Assembly (NCBI GenBank): GCA_005877185.1
Contig: VBPQ01000003.1
Span: 1 to 13,706 of the forward strand
Length of the DNA stretch: 13,706 nt
DNA from: Nitrososphaerota archaeon
GTDB taxonomy: Archaea > Thermoproteota > Nitrososphaeria > Nitrososphaerales > Gagatemarchaeaceae
Direction: 5' to 3'
Shown here: positions 1 through 7,825 of the stretch, piece by piece
Numbering within the stretch: the stretch's first letter is position 1
Layout of the letters: each line of letters starts with the position of its first letter
Notes under the pieces: generated by a model
What the model was told of the DNA's origin: nothing
Databases searched by the model: none
The model's input: only the letters and a program-made list of their open reading frames with translations
Program-made: the position numbers and the translations under genes

Positions 1-790
1 CGACGTCTAAATCGTAGAGGATCTCCAGGTGGTCTGACACGAAGCCGATTGGAGCGATTAGGAAGCTCCTCTCGCCCTTCGCACGGAGCGATTCCAGATG
101 CTCCAGTATGTCGGGCCCTAGCCAGGGCTCGTGAGTCTGGCTCGCGCTCTGGTAGGAGAAACTCCAGTCCTTCGTCCCGGCTCGCTTCGCCACCAGCTCT
201 GATGTAGCGAGCAGCTGGGCGTTGTAGGGGTCGCCTTCCGCCAGGATTCTCGCCGGCAGACTGTGGGCGCTGAAGACCAGCCAGAACCTCTCCACGATCC
301 TGCTCGCGGCATCGTTCACCCTCCGGCTCCACACGTCGACGAGCGCCGGATGGTCGTGCCAGGACTCGATGAAGGTCAAGTTCATCCTCCTCCTTAGGCC
401 TTCGTTTGCTTCTCTGACCGTCGACATGTAGGAGCCGGTGCTGATCTTGGAATAATGGGGGGCGAGCGCAATCGCGAGCAGCTCCTCGATTCCGTCGTCG
501 GAGGCTTGTTCCACGACGCTGGCTATGAACGGTGGTGAGTGCTTCATCGCGGCGTACACCCGGGTGTTCGACCCGGCTCGGCCCAGCCTATCATTCAGCC
601 CCGAACTCTGCTTCTTCGTGATTTCAATCAGGGGTGACGTGCCGCCTATCGCCTTGTATCTCTGAACAAGGTCGGAGAGCTCCGCCTCCGAGGGCTTCCT
701 GCCTCCCCTGATGTGTGTGTAGTATGCCTCAACATCGTCCAGCGTGCGCGGGGTGCCGTATGCCATGAGGAGGACGGCCTTTCTTGTCAT
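1..790 (-). CDS. hemH: Ferrochelatase, coproporphyrin type (HemH/CpfC), 3' end outside window
   Basis: Inserts ferrous iron into a porphyrin; in the coproporphyrin-dependent pathway the substrate is coproporphyrin III and the product coprohaem. The frame is open from ATG at 790 to the window edge (263 codons seen), so the C-terminus is missing. Visible signatures are YGTP at residues 11-14, YYTHIR at about 23-28, the catalytic-site FSAHSLP with His176, and the motif GFVSDHLEILYD with Glu256, matching the His183/Glu264 pair of Bacillus subtilis ferrochelatase. From memory of that protein, the N-terminal 60 residues and the WLGPD and VSDHLE blocks align closely, which favours the soluble CpfC type. 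Its ATG overlaps the hemE stop (ATGA), so it is the last visible gene of the hem operon. Function is confident; the coproporphyrin preference is inferred from resemblance and from the adjacent hemQ. Confidence 0.95.
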   Translation of the reverse strand, partial: MTRKAVLLMAYGTPRTLDDVEAYYTHIRGGRKPSEAELSDLVQRYKAIGGTSPLIEITKKQSSGLNDRLGRAGSNTRVYAAMKHSPPFIASVVEQASDDGIEELLAIALAPHYSKISTGSYMSTVREANEGLRRRMNLTFIESWHDHPALVDVWSRRVNDAASRIVERFWLVFSAHSLPARILAEGDPYNAQLLATSELVAKRAGTKDWSFSYQSASQTHEPWLGPDILEHLESLRAKGERSFLIAPIGFVSDHLEILYDLDV

Positions 791-1812
791 CGCTTTCTCC
801 TCGTCCGGTCGTGGACCGTCCTGACCACCATCTTCAGGTTCTCAGGCGGCGTCTCCTTAAGGACGCCGTGGCCCAGGCTGAATATGTGTCCTCTGCGCTC
901 CTTTGCCTCGGCGAGGACTTCGGCTACCCCTCTGTCTAGGACATCGCCTCCGGCCGCTGCGGCCGCGGGGTCGAGGTTGCCCTGAACGCCCAACTCATCG
1001 CCGCACCTCTCCCAGACTTCACCGATCCTGAGCCTCCAGTCGACGCTCAGCACATCGGCTCCGATGGCGGAGAACTCCTCTAAGAGGCCGGCCGAGTCTG
1101 CGCAGAAGTGTATCTTGGGGACATTCTTACTGAGCGAGTCAAAGACCTCCTTGGTGTACGGCAGGACGTATCGTTCATAGTCTGAAGGGGAGAGCACTCC
1201 GACCCAACTGTCGAAGAGCTGGACGGCATCCACCCCGTGCCTGACCTGGCGGTCCAGGTACTGCTTGACCATCTTAGTGAGCTTCCGCATGAGCGCGCTC
1301 CAGGCCTCGGGGTCGCGGTACATCATCCCCTTCGTCCTTCCGAGCTCTCGACTCGGCGCACCTTCGATCATGTATCCGGCGAGCGTGAACGGCGCGCCGG
1401 AGAACCCGATCAGAGACGTCCCGTTCAGCTTGGCGAGGGTGGCGTCTATCGCGTCGAAGACGTAGCCCACGTCGGTTTCAGCCTCGAACTCGTCAAGGTT
1501 GGCCACATCGGAGGCATTCCTGACAGGGTTGGAAACGACAGGTCCTACGTTCTCCTCAATCCTGAATTCCACCCCCATCCCCTCGAGCGGGAGCATTATG
1601 TCGGCGAAGATTATCCCCGCGTCGACCCCCAGCTGATTGACGGCGTCCGCAACCGCCTGCGACGCCAGTGAAGGGTTCTTTGCGATCTCTAGCACCGACT
1701 TCGAACCCTTGATCTTCCTGTAGCTGGGGAGGTACCGGCCAGCCTGGCGCATGAACCACACCGGCGTGTATTCAGTCTCCTTGAGACGGCATGCGTCCAG
1801 GAAGACGCTCAT
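787..1812 (-). CDS. hemE: Uroporphyrinogen III decarboxylase (HemE)
   Basis: Removes the four acetate carboxyls of uroporphyrinogen III to give coproporphyrinogen III; cytosolic. Family signatures are present in order: the N-terminal TPVWFMRQAGRYLPSYR block with the substrate-binding arginines, FADIMLPLEGMG with the catalytic Asp, GFSGAPFTLAGYM with the active-site Tyr, LFDSWVG, VDWR, VQGNLDP, and FSLGHGV with the C-terminal His. ATG at 1812 is chosen because it makes a 4-base ATGA overlap with the hemL stop, as at other junctions here; GTG at 1824 would add four residues. The 341-residue length is normal. An alanine run directly after NLDP replaces the usual L/P-containing loop. Its presence argues for the protoporphyrin/coproporphyrin branch rather than the sirohaem branch. 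Confidence 0.96.
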   Translation of the reverse strand: MSVFLDACRLKETEYTPVWFMRQAGRYLPSYRKIKGSKSVLEIAKNPSLASQAVADAVNQLGVDAGIIFADIMLPLEGMGVEFRIEENVGPVVSNPVRNASDVANLDEFEAETDVGYVFDAIDATLAKLNGTSLIGFSGAPFTLAGYMIEGAPSRELGRTKGMMYRDPEAWSALMRKLTKMVKQYLDRQVRHGVDAVQLFDSWVGVLSPSDYERYVLPYTKEVFDSLSKNVPKIHFCADSAGLLEEFSAIGADVLSVDWRLRIGEVWERCGDELGVQGNLDPAAAAAGGDVLDRGVAEVLAEAKERRGHIFSLGHGVLKETPPENLKMVVRTVHDRTRRKR

Positions 1813-3095
1813 GCGGTTGCGCACTCCATGAATGCCTTCGAGGCGGCTGCCACCGTCTTACCGATATCCCCCTCCGAGTGAGCGCAGGAAAGGAAGATCG
1901 TCTCGAACGGCGACGACGGGAGGTAGACGCCCTGCTCCAACATCGACCGGTGGAACCTCGGATACAGGCCGTGGGCGCTCCTTTTCACATCATCGAAGTT
2001 GCGCACCGCCCCATCCCCGAAGAAGAGGCCCACCATCGAGCCCACCCGGTTCAAGCGCACGGGGACGGCGGCGGAACGGGCGGCACGCGAGATGCCCTCT
2101 TCGAGTGAGCGCGACACCCTTTCGAGCGCCGCGTAGGCGGAATTGTCAAGCAGTCCGAGTGTAGCGAGACCAGCGGTCATGGCGACAGGATTACCGGACA
2201 GTGTCCCGGCCTGGTAGACGGGCCCTTCGGGGGCGAGCATCCGCATCACATCCTCCCTTCCCCCGTACGCTCCAACCGGGAACCCTCCCCCGATTATCTT
2301 GCCCAGGCAGCTCAGGTCCGGGCGGACTCCGTAGAGCCCCTGCGCCCCTCCTCGCGAGACGCGGAATCCCGTGATCACCTCGTCGAAGATCAGCAGCGAC
2401 CCGCTCGAACTCGCAAGCTTCCTGAGGGCTTCCAGGAAGCCTCCCTGTGGAGGGACCACTCCCATGTTGCCCGCGACCGGTTCGACGATGATAGCCGCGA
2501 TTTCACCTCCATCTCGTGCGATCGTCTCCTCCACGGCGGCTATGTCGTTGTAGGGGACTGTGATGGTGTCGGCGACGAGGTCGTCGGGTACCCCGGCCGA
2601 GCTTGGAATGTCGAACGTCGCAAGGCCGGACCCTGCCTTGCTCAGGAAGGGGTCTGCATGTCCGTGGTAGCAGCCGTCGAACTTCAGCAGCTTGTCCCTC
2701 CGCGTGAAGGCTCTCGCGAGCCTCAGAGTCGACATCGTCGCCTCTGTGCCCGAGTTGACGAACCTCACCCTCTCCACGCTTGGCAGCGAGCGCTTGACCT
2801 CCTCGGCGAGCTTCAGCTCCGGGAGCGTAGGTGCTCCGAAGCTCGTTCCGTCCCTGACCGCCTTCAGCACGGTCCCAACGACCCTCGGATGGGCGTGTCC
2901 GAGTATCAGTGGACCCCACGACAGGACGTAGTCGACGAAACTGTTGCCGTCGGCATCCCATATCCTCGACCCCTTGCCCCGCTCCACGAAGATGGGGGTC
3001 CCGCCCACGGCCTTGAACGCCCTCACGGGGCTGCTCACTCCGCCGACCATCACGTTCCTGGCCCTGCGGTAAAGCAGCGCAGACCTCTTCCTCAC
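1809..3095 (-). CDS. hemL: Glutamate-1-semialdehyde 2,1-aminomutase (HemL)
   Basis: PLP enzyme that converts glutamate-1-semialdehyde into 5-aminolevulinate, the second step of the C5 pathway. The sequence shows VMVGGVSSPVRAF near the N-terminus, WGPLILGHAHP, the VNSGTEATMSTLRLAR phosphate/substrate site, YHGHAD, IFDEVITGFR with the PLP-contacting Asp, and LGKIIGGGFPVGAYGG with the Schiff-base lysine (Lys266 from the chosen start). GTG at 3095 is preferred: it lies 8 bases after the hemQ stop and leaves a family-like N-terminus. An upstream ATG at 3149 would overlap hemQ by 46 bases and add 18 unconserved residues. The 428-residue length is typical. It sits between hemQ and hemE in the same operon. 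Confidence 0.95.
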   Translation of the reverse strand: MRKRSALLYRRARNVMVGGVSSPVRAFKAVGGTPIFVERGKGSRIWDADGNSFVDYVLSWGPLILGHAHPRVVGTVLKAVRDGTSFGAPTLPELKLAEEVKRSLPSVERVRFVNSGTEATMSTLRLARAFTRRDKLLKFDGCYHGHADPFLSKAGSGLATFDIPSSAGVPDDLVADTITVPYNDIAAVEETIARDGGEIAAIIVEPVAGNMGVVPPQGGFLEALRKLASSSGSLLIFDEVITGFRVSRGGAQGLYGVRPDLSCLGKIIGGGFPVGAYGGREDVMRMLAPEGPVYQAGTLSGNPVAMTAGLATLGLLDNSAYAALERVSRSLEEGISRAARSAAVPVRLNRVGSMVGLFFGDGAVRNFDDVKRSAHGLYPRFHRSMLEQGVYLPSSPFETIFLSCAHSEGDIGKTVAAASKAFMECATA

Positions 3096-3103
3096 GGCGT
3101 TAC

Positions 3104-3823
3104 CTACCCTAAGAGGTCGAGCATTCGAGCCGGTGGGACTCTCGCGCATGTGAAGATCGGTGTCTCCAGCTGGGTGTACATGCTCGCTTCCGAGCCCCTG
3201 AGGTCCTCAACTAGGGCCAGAAACTCGCTCGGGTCATCGCCCTCGAAGGCCAGAACGAACTCCTGGTCATCCAGCCCGAAGGAATAGCCCGTGTTAATCT
3301 TGATCTTCGGATATTTGTGCCCGATTCTGAAGTGGTCTGCCATGATTCTTTGCCTTTCTACGAAGGGCAGGCGGTACCACTCCCTCTTCTTCACGAACGG
3401 ATAGACGAAGAGGTATCTCGATTGAGTGTGCGCACTCTGGGCCATCCCTTCCTGACCGGCGTGCCTGTGGCTTCCCAGGTAGTGCGAGCGCTTCGTCATG
3501 GCGAGATAGGAGTAGGGAATCTCGAGGAACCGGCCGAGCGACGTGGCGGTCAGCTCGGAGACCATGCGCTGGAACTCCTCGAGGTCGCCAGAGTCGGCCA
3601 GGACCATGAAGTCTGTGTCCCCCCTCAGCCCCACGAGAGAGAAGAACTGAAGCCTTGTGCGCTTGGCGTGTTCGCCGAGGACGGAGAGGAACTCGTCCTT
3701 CATCTTCGCCTTCTGCCCAGGGCTCTGGGAGCGCCACTCGCGGACAACACGGAAGAAGGTGTACTTCAGGAAACGCTTCTCGCCTAGCTCACTCGCGACC
3801 TCGTCGGTCCGCTGTTCTTCCAA
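3104..3823 (-). CDS. hemQ: Coprohaem decarboxylase (HemQ/ChdC), chlorite-dismutase-like fold
   Basis: Expected to decarboxylate coprohaem III to haem b with peroxide, the last step of the coproporphyrin-dependent pathway. It is 239 residues long, as for HemQ. The N-terminal half carries the ferredoxin-like pattern (KYTFFRVVREW, then LVGLRGDTDFMVLADSGDLEEF). The C-terminal half carries the diagnostic stretch from VYPFVKKREWY (Tyr141, the position of the catalytic tyrosine) through RLPFVERQRIMADHF (His164, likely proximal haem ligand) to SFGLDDQEFVLAFEGD. It starts with TTG at 3823, one base after the hemB stop, with a GGGAG ribosome-binding site 7 bases upstream. Embedding between hemB and hemL makes a haem-synthesis role far more likely than chlorite detoxification. 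Residue-level roles come from knowledge of bacterial HemQ. Confidence 0.93.
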   Translation of the reverse strand: MEEQRTDEVASELGEKRFLKYTFFRVVREWRSQSPGQKAKMKDEFLSVLGEHAKRTRLQFFSLVGLRGDTDFMVLADSGDLEEFQRMVSELTATSLGRFLEIPYSYLAMTKRSHYLGSHRHAGQEGMAQSAHTQSRYLFVYPFVKKREWYRLPFVERQRIMADHFRIGHKYPKIKINTGYSFGLDDQEFVLAFEGDDPSEFLALVEDLRGSEASMYTQLETPIFTCARVPPARMLDLLG

Positions 3824-3824
3824 T

Positions 3825-4823
3825 CTAAGGCTCCCTCAGCCAGTTCGCGGCCTGTTCGGCGAAATAGGTGATGATCACGTCGGCGCCGGCCCTCCTGATC
3901 GATGTCAGAATCTCCAGAGCCGCCATCTTTTCGTCGATCCAGCCTTTCGCAGCAGCGGCCTTCACCATCGAGTACTCCCCGCTGACGTTGTACGCCGCGA
4001 TCGGTAGGTCGAAGCGCGACCTTGCCCTTGAGAGGACGTCGAGGTACGCCAAGGCTGGTTTCACCATCACGATGTCGGCACCCTCGCGTATGTCTGCCTC
4101 GATCTCCCTCATCGCCTCCCTCGAGTTGGCGCCATCCATCTGGTACGTTCTCCTGTCTCCGAAGGATGGAGCCGAATAGGCCGCCTCCCTGAACGGACCG
4201 TAGAAGCTTGAAGCGTACTTCGCCGAGTACCCCATCACGAGCGTGTCCGCGTGGCCGGAGTTCTCGAGGGCGCTGCGGATCGAACCGACCTGTCCGTCCA
4301 TCATCGCGCTGGGAGCGACCACATCGGCGCCGGCCTTCGCATACTCAGCAGCGGCGCGGGCGAGGAGGGCCAGAGTCGTGTCGTTGTCGACCGTGCCGTT
4401 CTGGACGACCCCGCAGTGGCCGTGAGACGTGTACTCACAGAGGCAGACGTCCGCCATCACGAGGAGGTCGGGGAAGCGCTTCTTGACCTCGTGAATCGCT
4501 TTCGGGACGACACCGGACGGGGAGTACGCCTGCGTTCCCATCTCGTCCTTGGCAGAGGGTACGCCGAAGAGCAGCACGGAGTTGACGCCCGATTCCGTCA
4601 ATCTCCCGACGTAGTTGGGAAGCCTGTCGACGCTGTACCTGTTGACCCCTGGCATGGCGTCGATCGGTTCCACCTTCCCGACGCCTTCCCTGACGAAGAC
4701 GGGGGCGACGAAACTCGAGGAGTCCAGCCGTGTCTCCCTGAATAGCGCCCGGAGCCGTTCGGACCGCCTCGACCTCCGTAGCCGACCCTCTACCCTGGCT
4801 TTTTCCTCAAGCACCGGTACCAA
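3825..4823 (-). CDS. hemB: 5-aminolevulinate dehydratase / porphobilinogen synthase (HemB)
   Basis: Condenses two 5-aminolevulinate molecules into porphobilinogen. The metal-binding cysteine cluster is VCLCEYTSHGHCG (Cys127, Cys129, Cys137), the zinc-dependent type. The two Schiff-base lysines are in GYSAKYASSFYGPFREA (Lys202) and IVMVKPALAYLD (Lys255). The C-terminal ITYFAEQAANWL is also typical. The start is uncertain: TTG at 4823 overlaps hemD by 17 bases and has AGGAG only 2 bases away; GTG at 4814 leaves a 12-base spacing and an 8-base overlap. About 330 residues, normal for the family. It is followed one base later by hemQ. Confidence 0.96.
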   Translation of the reverse strand: MVPVLEEKARVEGRLRRSRRSERLRALFRETRLDSSSFVAPVFVREGVGKVEPIDAMPGVNRYSVDRLPNYVGRLTESGVNSVLLFGVPSAKDEMGTQAYSPSGVVPKAIHEVKKRFPDLLVMADVCLCEYTSHGHCGVVQNGTVDNDTTLALLARAAAEYAKAGADVVAPSAMMDGQVGSIRSALENSGHADTLVMGYSAKYASSFYGPFREAAYSAPSFGDRRTYQMDGANSREAMREIEADIREGADIVMVKPALAYLDVLSRARSRFDLPIAAYNVSGEYSMVKAAAAKGWIDEKMAALEILTSIRRAGADVIITYFAEQAANWLREP

Positions 4824-5559
4824 TTCTCCTGATCGTTTCGACGACGGAATCGAATGTATGGGCGTCCGGTTCCACGATGCGCGAGAACCCGTGGCTCCTC
4901 GCTGCCTCGGCGGTTACAGGGCCGATGCAGGCCGCAACCTTTCCCGTCACTTCTGTCAGAGACTCTTCCGGCAGGCTCCCGCACAGAGCGTCGACGGCTG
5001 ACGGACTCCCGAAGATTACAACGTCCGCGTCCCTGATCGGTCTGATGTCTGCGACGCGCAGTCCCCTCGTCCGATAGATGGCGACGTCCTCGGTTGCGAA
5101 CCCCCTGCCTGCCAGCCTCGACAAGATAGCCTTCTCGCCGATGTCGCCCCTCAGCAGGAGGACGCGACCGCCGGGGCCCGGGAGCTCCGCCCCCAGCAAT
5201 ATGCTCAGGAATTGCTTCGGCACGAAGTCCACCCTGACACCGTTCGAGCGGAGCGCGCTAGCCGTCCTCTCACCGACCGCTCCTACCCTGGGAGGAGCCT
5301 CCCAGCCGAGCCCAAAGCCCAGGTGACGCATCCTTTCCGCGAAGTACCTCACTCCCACCGGCGAGGTGAAGAGGACCCAGTCGTACGAGCGAAGCCTCGA
5401 TAGGCTCCGGTCGACCTCTGACCAGTCCTCCACGGGAAGAAGGGAGAGGAGGTCGAGCGGAACGGGTTCCATCCCGACAGCCCTCAGCTTCCGGGCCAGC
5501 TCTGCGTTGCCCTCGTGTGAGCGCGTTATGACGACTCTCCAGGCGTGCCCACCCTTCAT
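4807..5559 (-). CDS. hemD: Uroporphyrinogen III synthase (HemD)
   Basis: Closes and inverts ring D of hydroxymethylbilane to form uroporphyrinogen III. HemD is a poorly conserved family, so the call rests on the pattern plus context. An N-terminal VVITRSHEGNAELARKL is followed by YDWVLFTSPVGVRYF and GAVGERTASALRSNGVRVDFV. The second lobe has VLLLRGDIGEKAILSRL, VVIFGSPSAVDAL, and CIGPVTAEAARSHGF, the classic late motif. At 250 residues the length fits. The ATG overlaps the hemC stop by 4 bases (ATGA), and hemB follows with a small overlap, the usual hemCDB arrangement. Confidence 0.92.
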   Translation of the reverse strand: MKGGHAWRVVITRSHEGNAELARKLRAVGMEPVPLDLLSLLPVEDWSEVDRSLSRLRSYDWVLFTSPVGVRYFAERMRHLGFGLGWEAPPRVGAVGERTASALRSNGVRVDFVPKQFLSILLGAELPGPGGRVLLLRGDIGEKAILSRLAGRGFATEDVAIYRTRGLRVADIRPIRDADVVIFGSPSAVDALCGSLPEESLTEVTGKVAACIGPVTAEAARSHGFSRIVEPDAHTFDSVVETIRRIGTGA

Positions 5560-6476
5560 CGCATCACGCCCTCCAGTATCGCCTCCCCGCCCAGCTCGAG
5601 CATCTTCTCGGCGAACCTCCTCCCGACTTCATACGGTCTCGCGGCGTCCTCAAACGAGGTCTGCTTCACGACTGTCTTCCCGTCTGGGCTGAGTATCGCG
5701 CCTACCAGCCTCATTCTCTCTCCCTCCTTCGTCGCGCAGAATCCTGCCGGCAAATCGCAGTCTCCCCCCAGACGGGTGGCGAAGGACCTTTCGCAAGTCG
5801 ACACAGCTCTCACGTCGCCGTCGTCGATGGCCATCAGCGCGGCCCCGACGTCATGATCATCCGCTCGTATCTCAACGGCTATCGTTCCCTGGCAGGGGGC
5901 CGGGACCAACTCTTCGATTGAGAAGTACTCGGTTATCCTGCCCTCCTCGTGGAGCCGGCGGAGACCCGCCGCGGCAAGGACGATCCCGTCTAGACCGCGC
6001 TCTCCCATCCTCCTCAGCCTGGTCTCGACGTTCCCGTGGAGGTCGACCAGCTCGATATCGCTCCTCAGCGACAACAGCTGTGCCTTCCTCCTGACGCTGC
6101 TCGTGCCCACGACGGCGCCATCTGGCATCTCGGGGAGGCTGAGGCCGTATGATGATACGAGTGCGTCTCGCGGGTCGGCCCTCACAGGGGTGGCCCCTAT
6201 CGCCAGCCCGCCTCCCAGTTTGGTGGGCAGGTCCTTCATGCTGTGGACCGCGGCATCCACCTCTCCCTTCTGCAACAGTGTCTCGAGGTCCTCTGTGAAC
6301 GCACCCTTCCCTTCCACCTCTGCCCTCTTCTCATCCGGGAGCCTGTCGCCCATCGTTGTCACAGGCACGACCTCGATTTCCAGAGCCGGGAACTTCTTCC
6401 GGAGCATCTCCGTCACTATCTCCGTCTGGGCTCTGGCGAGCCTGCTCGTCCGTGTCCCTATCATGATCCGTTTCAC
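5556..6476 (-). CDS. hemC: Porphobilinogen deaminase / hydroxymethylbilane synthase (HemC)
   Basis: Polymerises four porphobilinogens into hydroxymethylbilane on a dipyrromethane cofactor. Motifs seen are IGTRTSRLARAQT at the N-terminus, AAVHSMKDLPT with the catalytic Asp (about residue 82), GTSSVRRKAQL with the cofactor-contacting arginines, GNVETRLRR, PAPCQGTIAVE, and the cofactor attachment site GGDCDLPAG with Cys240, equivalent to Cys242 of E. coli. The start is GTG at 6476, which overlaps the hemA stop as GTGA; a later ATG (ATCATGATAGG) would cut into the conserved IGTR motif. 306 residues, normal for the family. It lies between hemA and hemD in the operon. Confidence 0.96.
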   Translation of the reverse strand: MKRIMIGTRTSRLARAQTEIVTEMLRKKFPALEIEVVPVTTMGDRLPDEKRAEVEGKGAFTEDLETLLQKGEVDAAVHSMKDLPTKLGGGLAIGATPVRADPRDALVSSYGLSLPEMPDGAVVGTSSVRRKAQLLSLRSDIELVDLHGNVETRLRRMGERGLDGIVLAAAGLRRLHEEGRITEYFSIEELVPAPCQGTIAVEIRADDHDVGAALMAIDDGDVRAVSTCERSFATRLGGDCDLPAGFCATKEGERMRLVGAILSPDGKTVVKQTSFEDAARPYEVGRRFAEKMLELGGEAILEGVMR

Positions 6477-7705
6477 GGTCGACCCTCCATGAAGACGGCG
6501 CGAAGCAGCCTCATCCTTTCTTCCTGGGGAAGGTCTTGAGTGGACGACCTTACGAACGCGGCCGGCTTTGCAAGTATCTTGCTGGTGATTCTCCTCCCCA
6601 GGGCCTCGACTATCCTCCTATCCCTCGGCGAAAGGCGTCCCAGCCGTCTGAGGGCCGCGTCTGTCTCTTCGGAGCGCATCGCGTCCGCCCACCTGAACAG
6701 GCCTGGAAGCTCCGGCGAGAGCCTGCTGGCTTTCAGCCTGATTTCGAAGCGCGAAGCCTCGTGCTCGACCAGCCTCTCGGCCCGCGAGGTCCCCGGGAAC
6801 CTCAGGCGGGACGCGTATCGGGCTATATCGTCCAAATCCAGGAGCTGGACCCCAGGATTCGACCTAACCGAAGGGTCGACGTTCCTCGGGAAGGCGAGGT
6901 CGAGTATCACTTTTCTTCTCTTCGAGTCCGCAACGTCCTCCGCGTCTATCGCGTAGTCTCGGTGGTTGGTCGCGCAGACGACGAGTTCGCACCGGCGCAG
7001 GACATCGCCGATTCTGCGCTCCGGGACAAGCTCCAAACGCAGGGACGAGGGTAGGTTCGACCTCTTGCTCACAACGTGTATCCGGCTGCCCTGAAGCTTC
7101 GCGGCTACAATCTTCGACATCTTCCCCGTCCCGACCAGGAGGACAGAGCTCGGCTTGTGCCCGAGCTTCTCGATCGCCAGGGCGAGTCCCAGCGACGCGA
7201 CCGAGTCGCTCATGCCCTTCAACGTCGACTTCGCGGCGGCCCCTGCGTTGACGGCTGCGTCGAAGAGAGGCGAGAGCACGGCCTTCGACGACCCCGCCAT
7301 TCTGGCTTGCGTGCCAGCAGCTCTTAGCTGGTCAAGGATTTGACCTTCGTTGACGACCATCGAGTCCAATCCGGAGGCGACTCTGAATAGGTGCGCGATG
7401 GCGGAGTGCCCTTCAAGGACATAGAACCGCGCCTGGCCCAATTCTTTCTTTACCCATCGAGATAGCCTCCCTGCAGCAGCCGCCGGAGCGCTCGTCGATA
7501 GGACGAATTCAATCCTGTTGCAGGTCCTGATCAGCGCCCACTCGTCGGCTCGGGCGACCTCAGTCCAGTCGCGTTCCTCTATCAGTCGGTCCAACCTCTC
7601 CCTGTATCCGATGGAGGAATTCCTGTAGGAAACGCCTACCACGACCGGAACTCCACGCTGTCCGACGGACGGCCTTTCAGAGCCGCTGCGAACAGAGGAC
7701 TGCAC
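6473..7705 (-). CDS. hemA: Glutamyl-tRNA reductase (HemA)
   Basis: NADPH-dependent reduction of glutamyl-tRNA to glutamate-1-semialdehyde, first committed step of the C5 route. Visible: VGVSYRNSSIGYRERL, the catalytic cysteine in LIRTCNRIEFVLS, LFRVASGLDSMVVNEGQIL (a diverged form of the usual GExQIL motif), the nucleotide site LLVGTGKMSKIVAAKL, the DLAFPRNVDPS motif, LDLDDI, and the C-terminal dimerisation helices. The start is unsettled. ATG at 7732 lies only 3 bases from the TATA-like box, so a transcript from that promoter could not carry it. GTG at 7705 is compatible with the promoter, and GTG at 7642 has a GGAG site 8 bases upstream and the shortest conserved N-terminus. First gene of the hem operon. 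Confidence 0.94.
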   Translation of the reverse strand: MQSSVRSGSERPSVGQRGVPVVVGVSYRNSSIGYRERLDRLIEERDWTEVARADEWALIRTCNRIEFVLSTSAPAAAAGRLSRWVKKELGQARFYVLEGHSAIAHLFRVASGLDSMVVNEGQILDQLRAAGTQARMAGSSKAVLSPLFDAAVNAGAAAKSTLKGMSDSVASLGLALAIEKLGHKPSSVLLVGTGKMSKIVAAKLQGSRIHVVSKRSNLPSSLRLELVPERRIGDVLRRCELVVCATNHRDYAIDAEDVADSKRRKVILDLAFPRNVDPSVRSNPGVQLLDLDDIARYASRLRFPGTSRAERLVEHEASRFEIRLKASRLSPELPGLFRWADAMRSEETDAALRRLGRLSPRDRRIVEALGRRITSKILAKPAAFVRSSTQDLPQEERMRLLRAVFMEGRP

Positions 7706-7734
7706 TTGGCACCGCGGGGCAGCGGCCGCCATCG

Positions 7735-7754
7735 TTTATTTAACGCTTGTTAAA
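7735..7754 (-). promoter_or_regulatory. hemA operon promoter with inverted-repeat operator candidate
   Basis: In the 93-base gap between the DedA gene and hemA there is a TATA-like box on the minus strand (TTAAATAAA, 7743-7735). It overlaps a perfect inverted repeat, TTTAAC-GCTT-GTTAAA, at 7739-7754. An archaeal start about 26 bases downstream of the box would be near 7713. The repeat covers one side of the TATA box, the place where a repressor would block TBP/TFB. Seen directly: the repeat and its position. Regulation is inferred. Confidence 0.6.
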
Positions 7755-7825
7755 ATGCAGGCTCGCCGCACTGTCTCTGATGAGACAACAGGCGGAGGAA
7801 TCCCTTCTCCATTCGGCCGTCGCCA

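Noticed and set aside
3096..3149. ATG at 3149 as the hemL start
   Set aside because: Gives a 46-base overlap with hemQ and 18 extra unconserved residues; GTG at 3095 fits the operon spacing and the family N-terminus.
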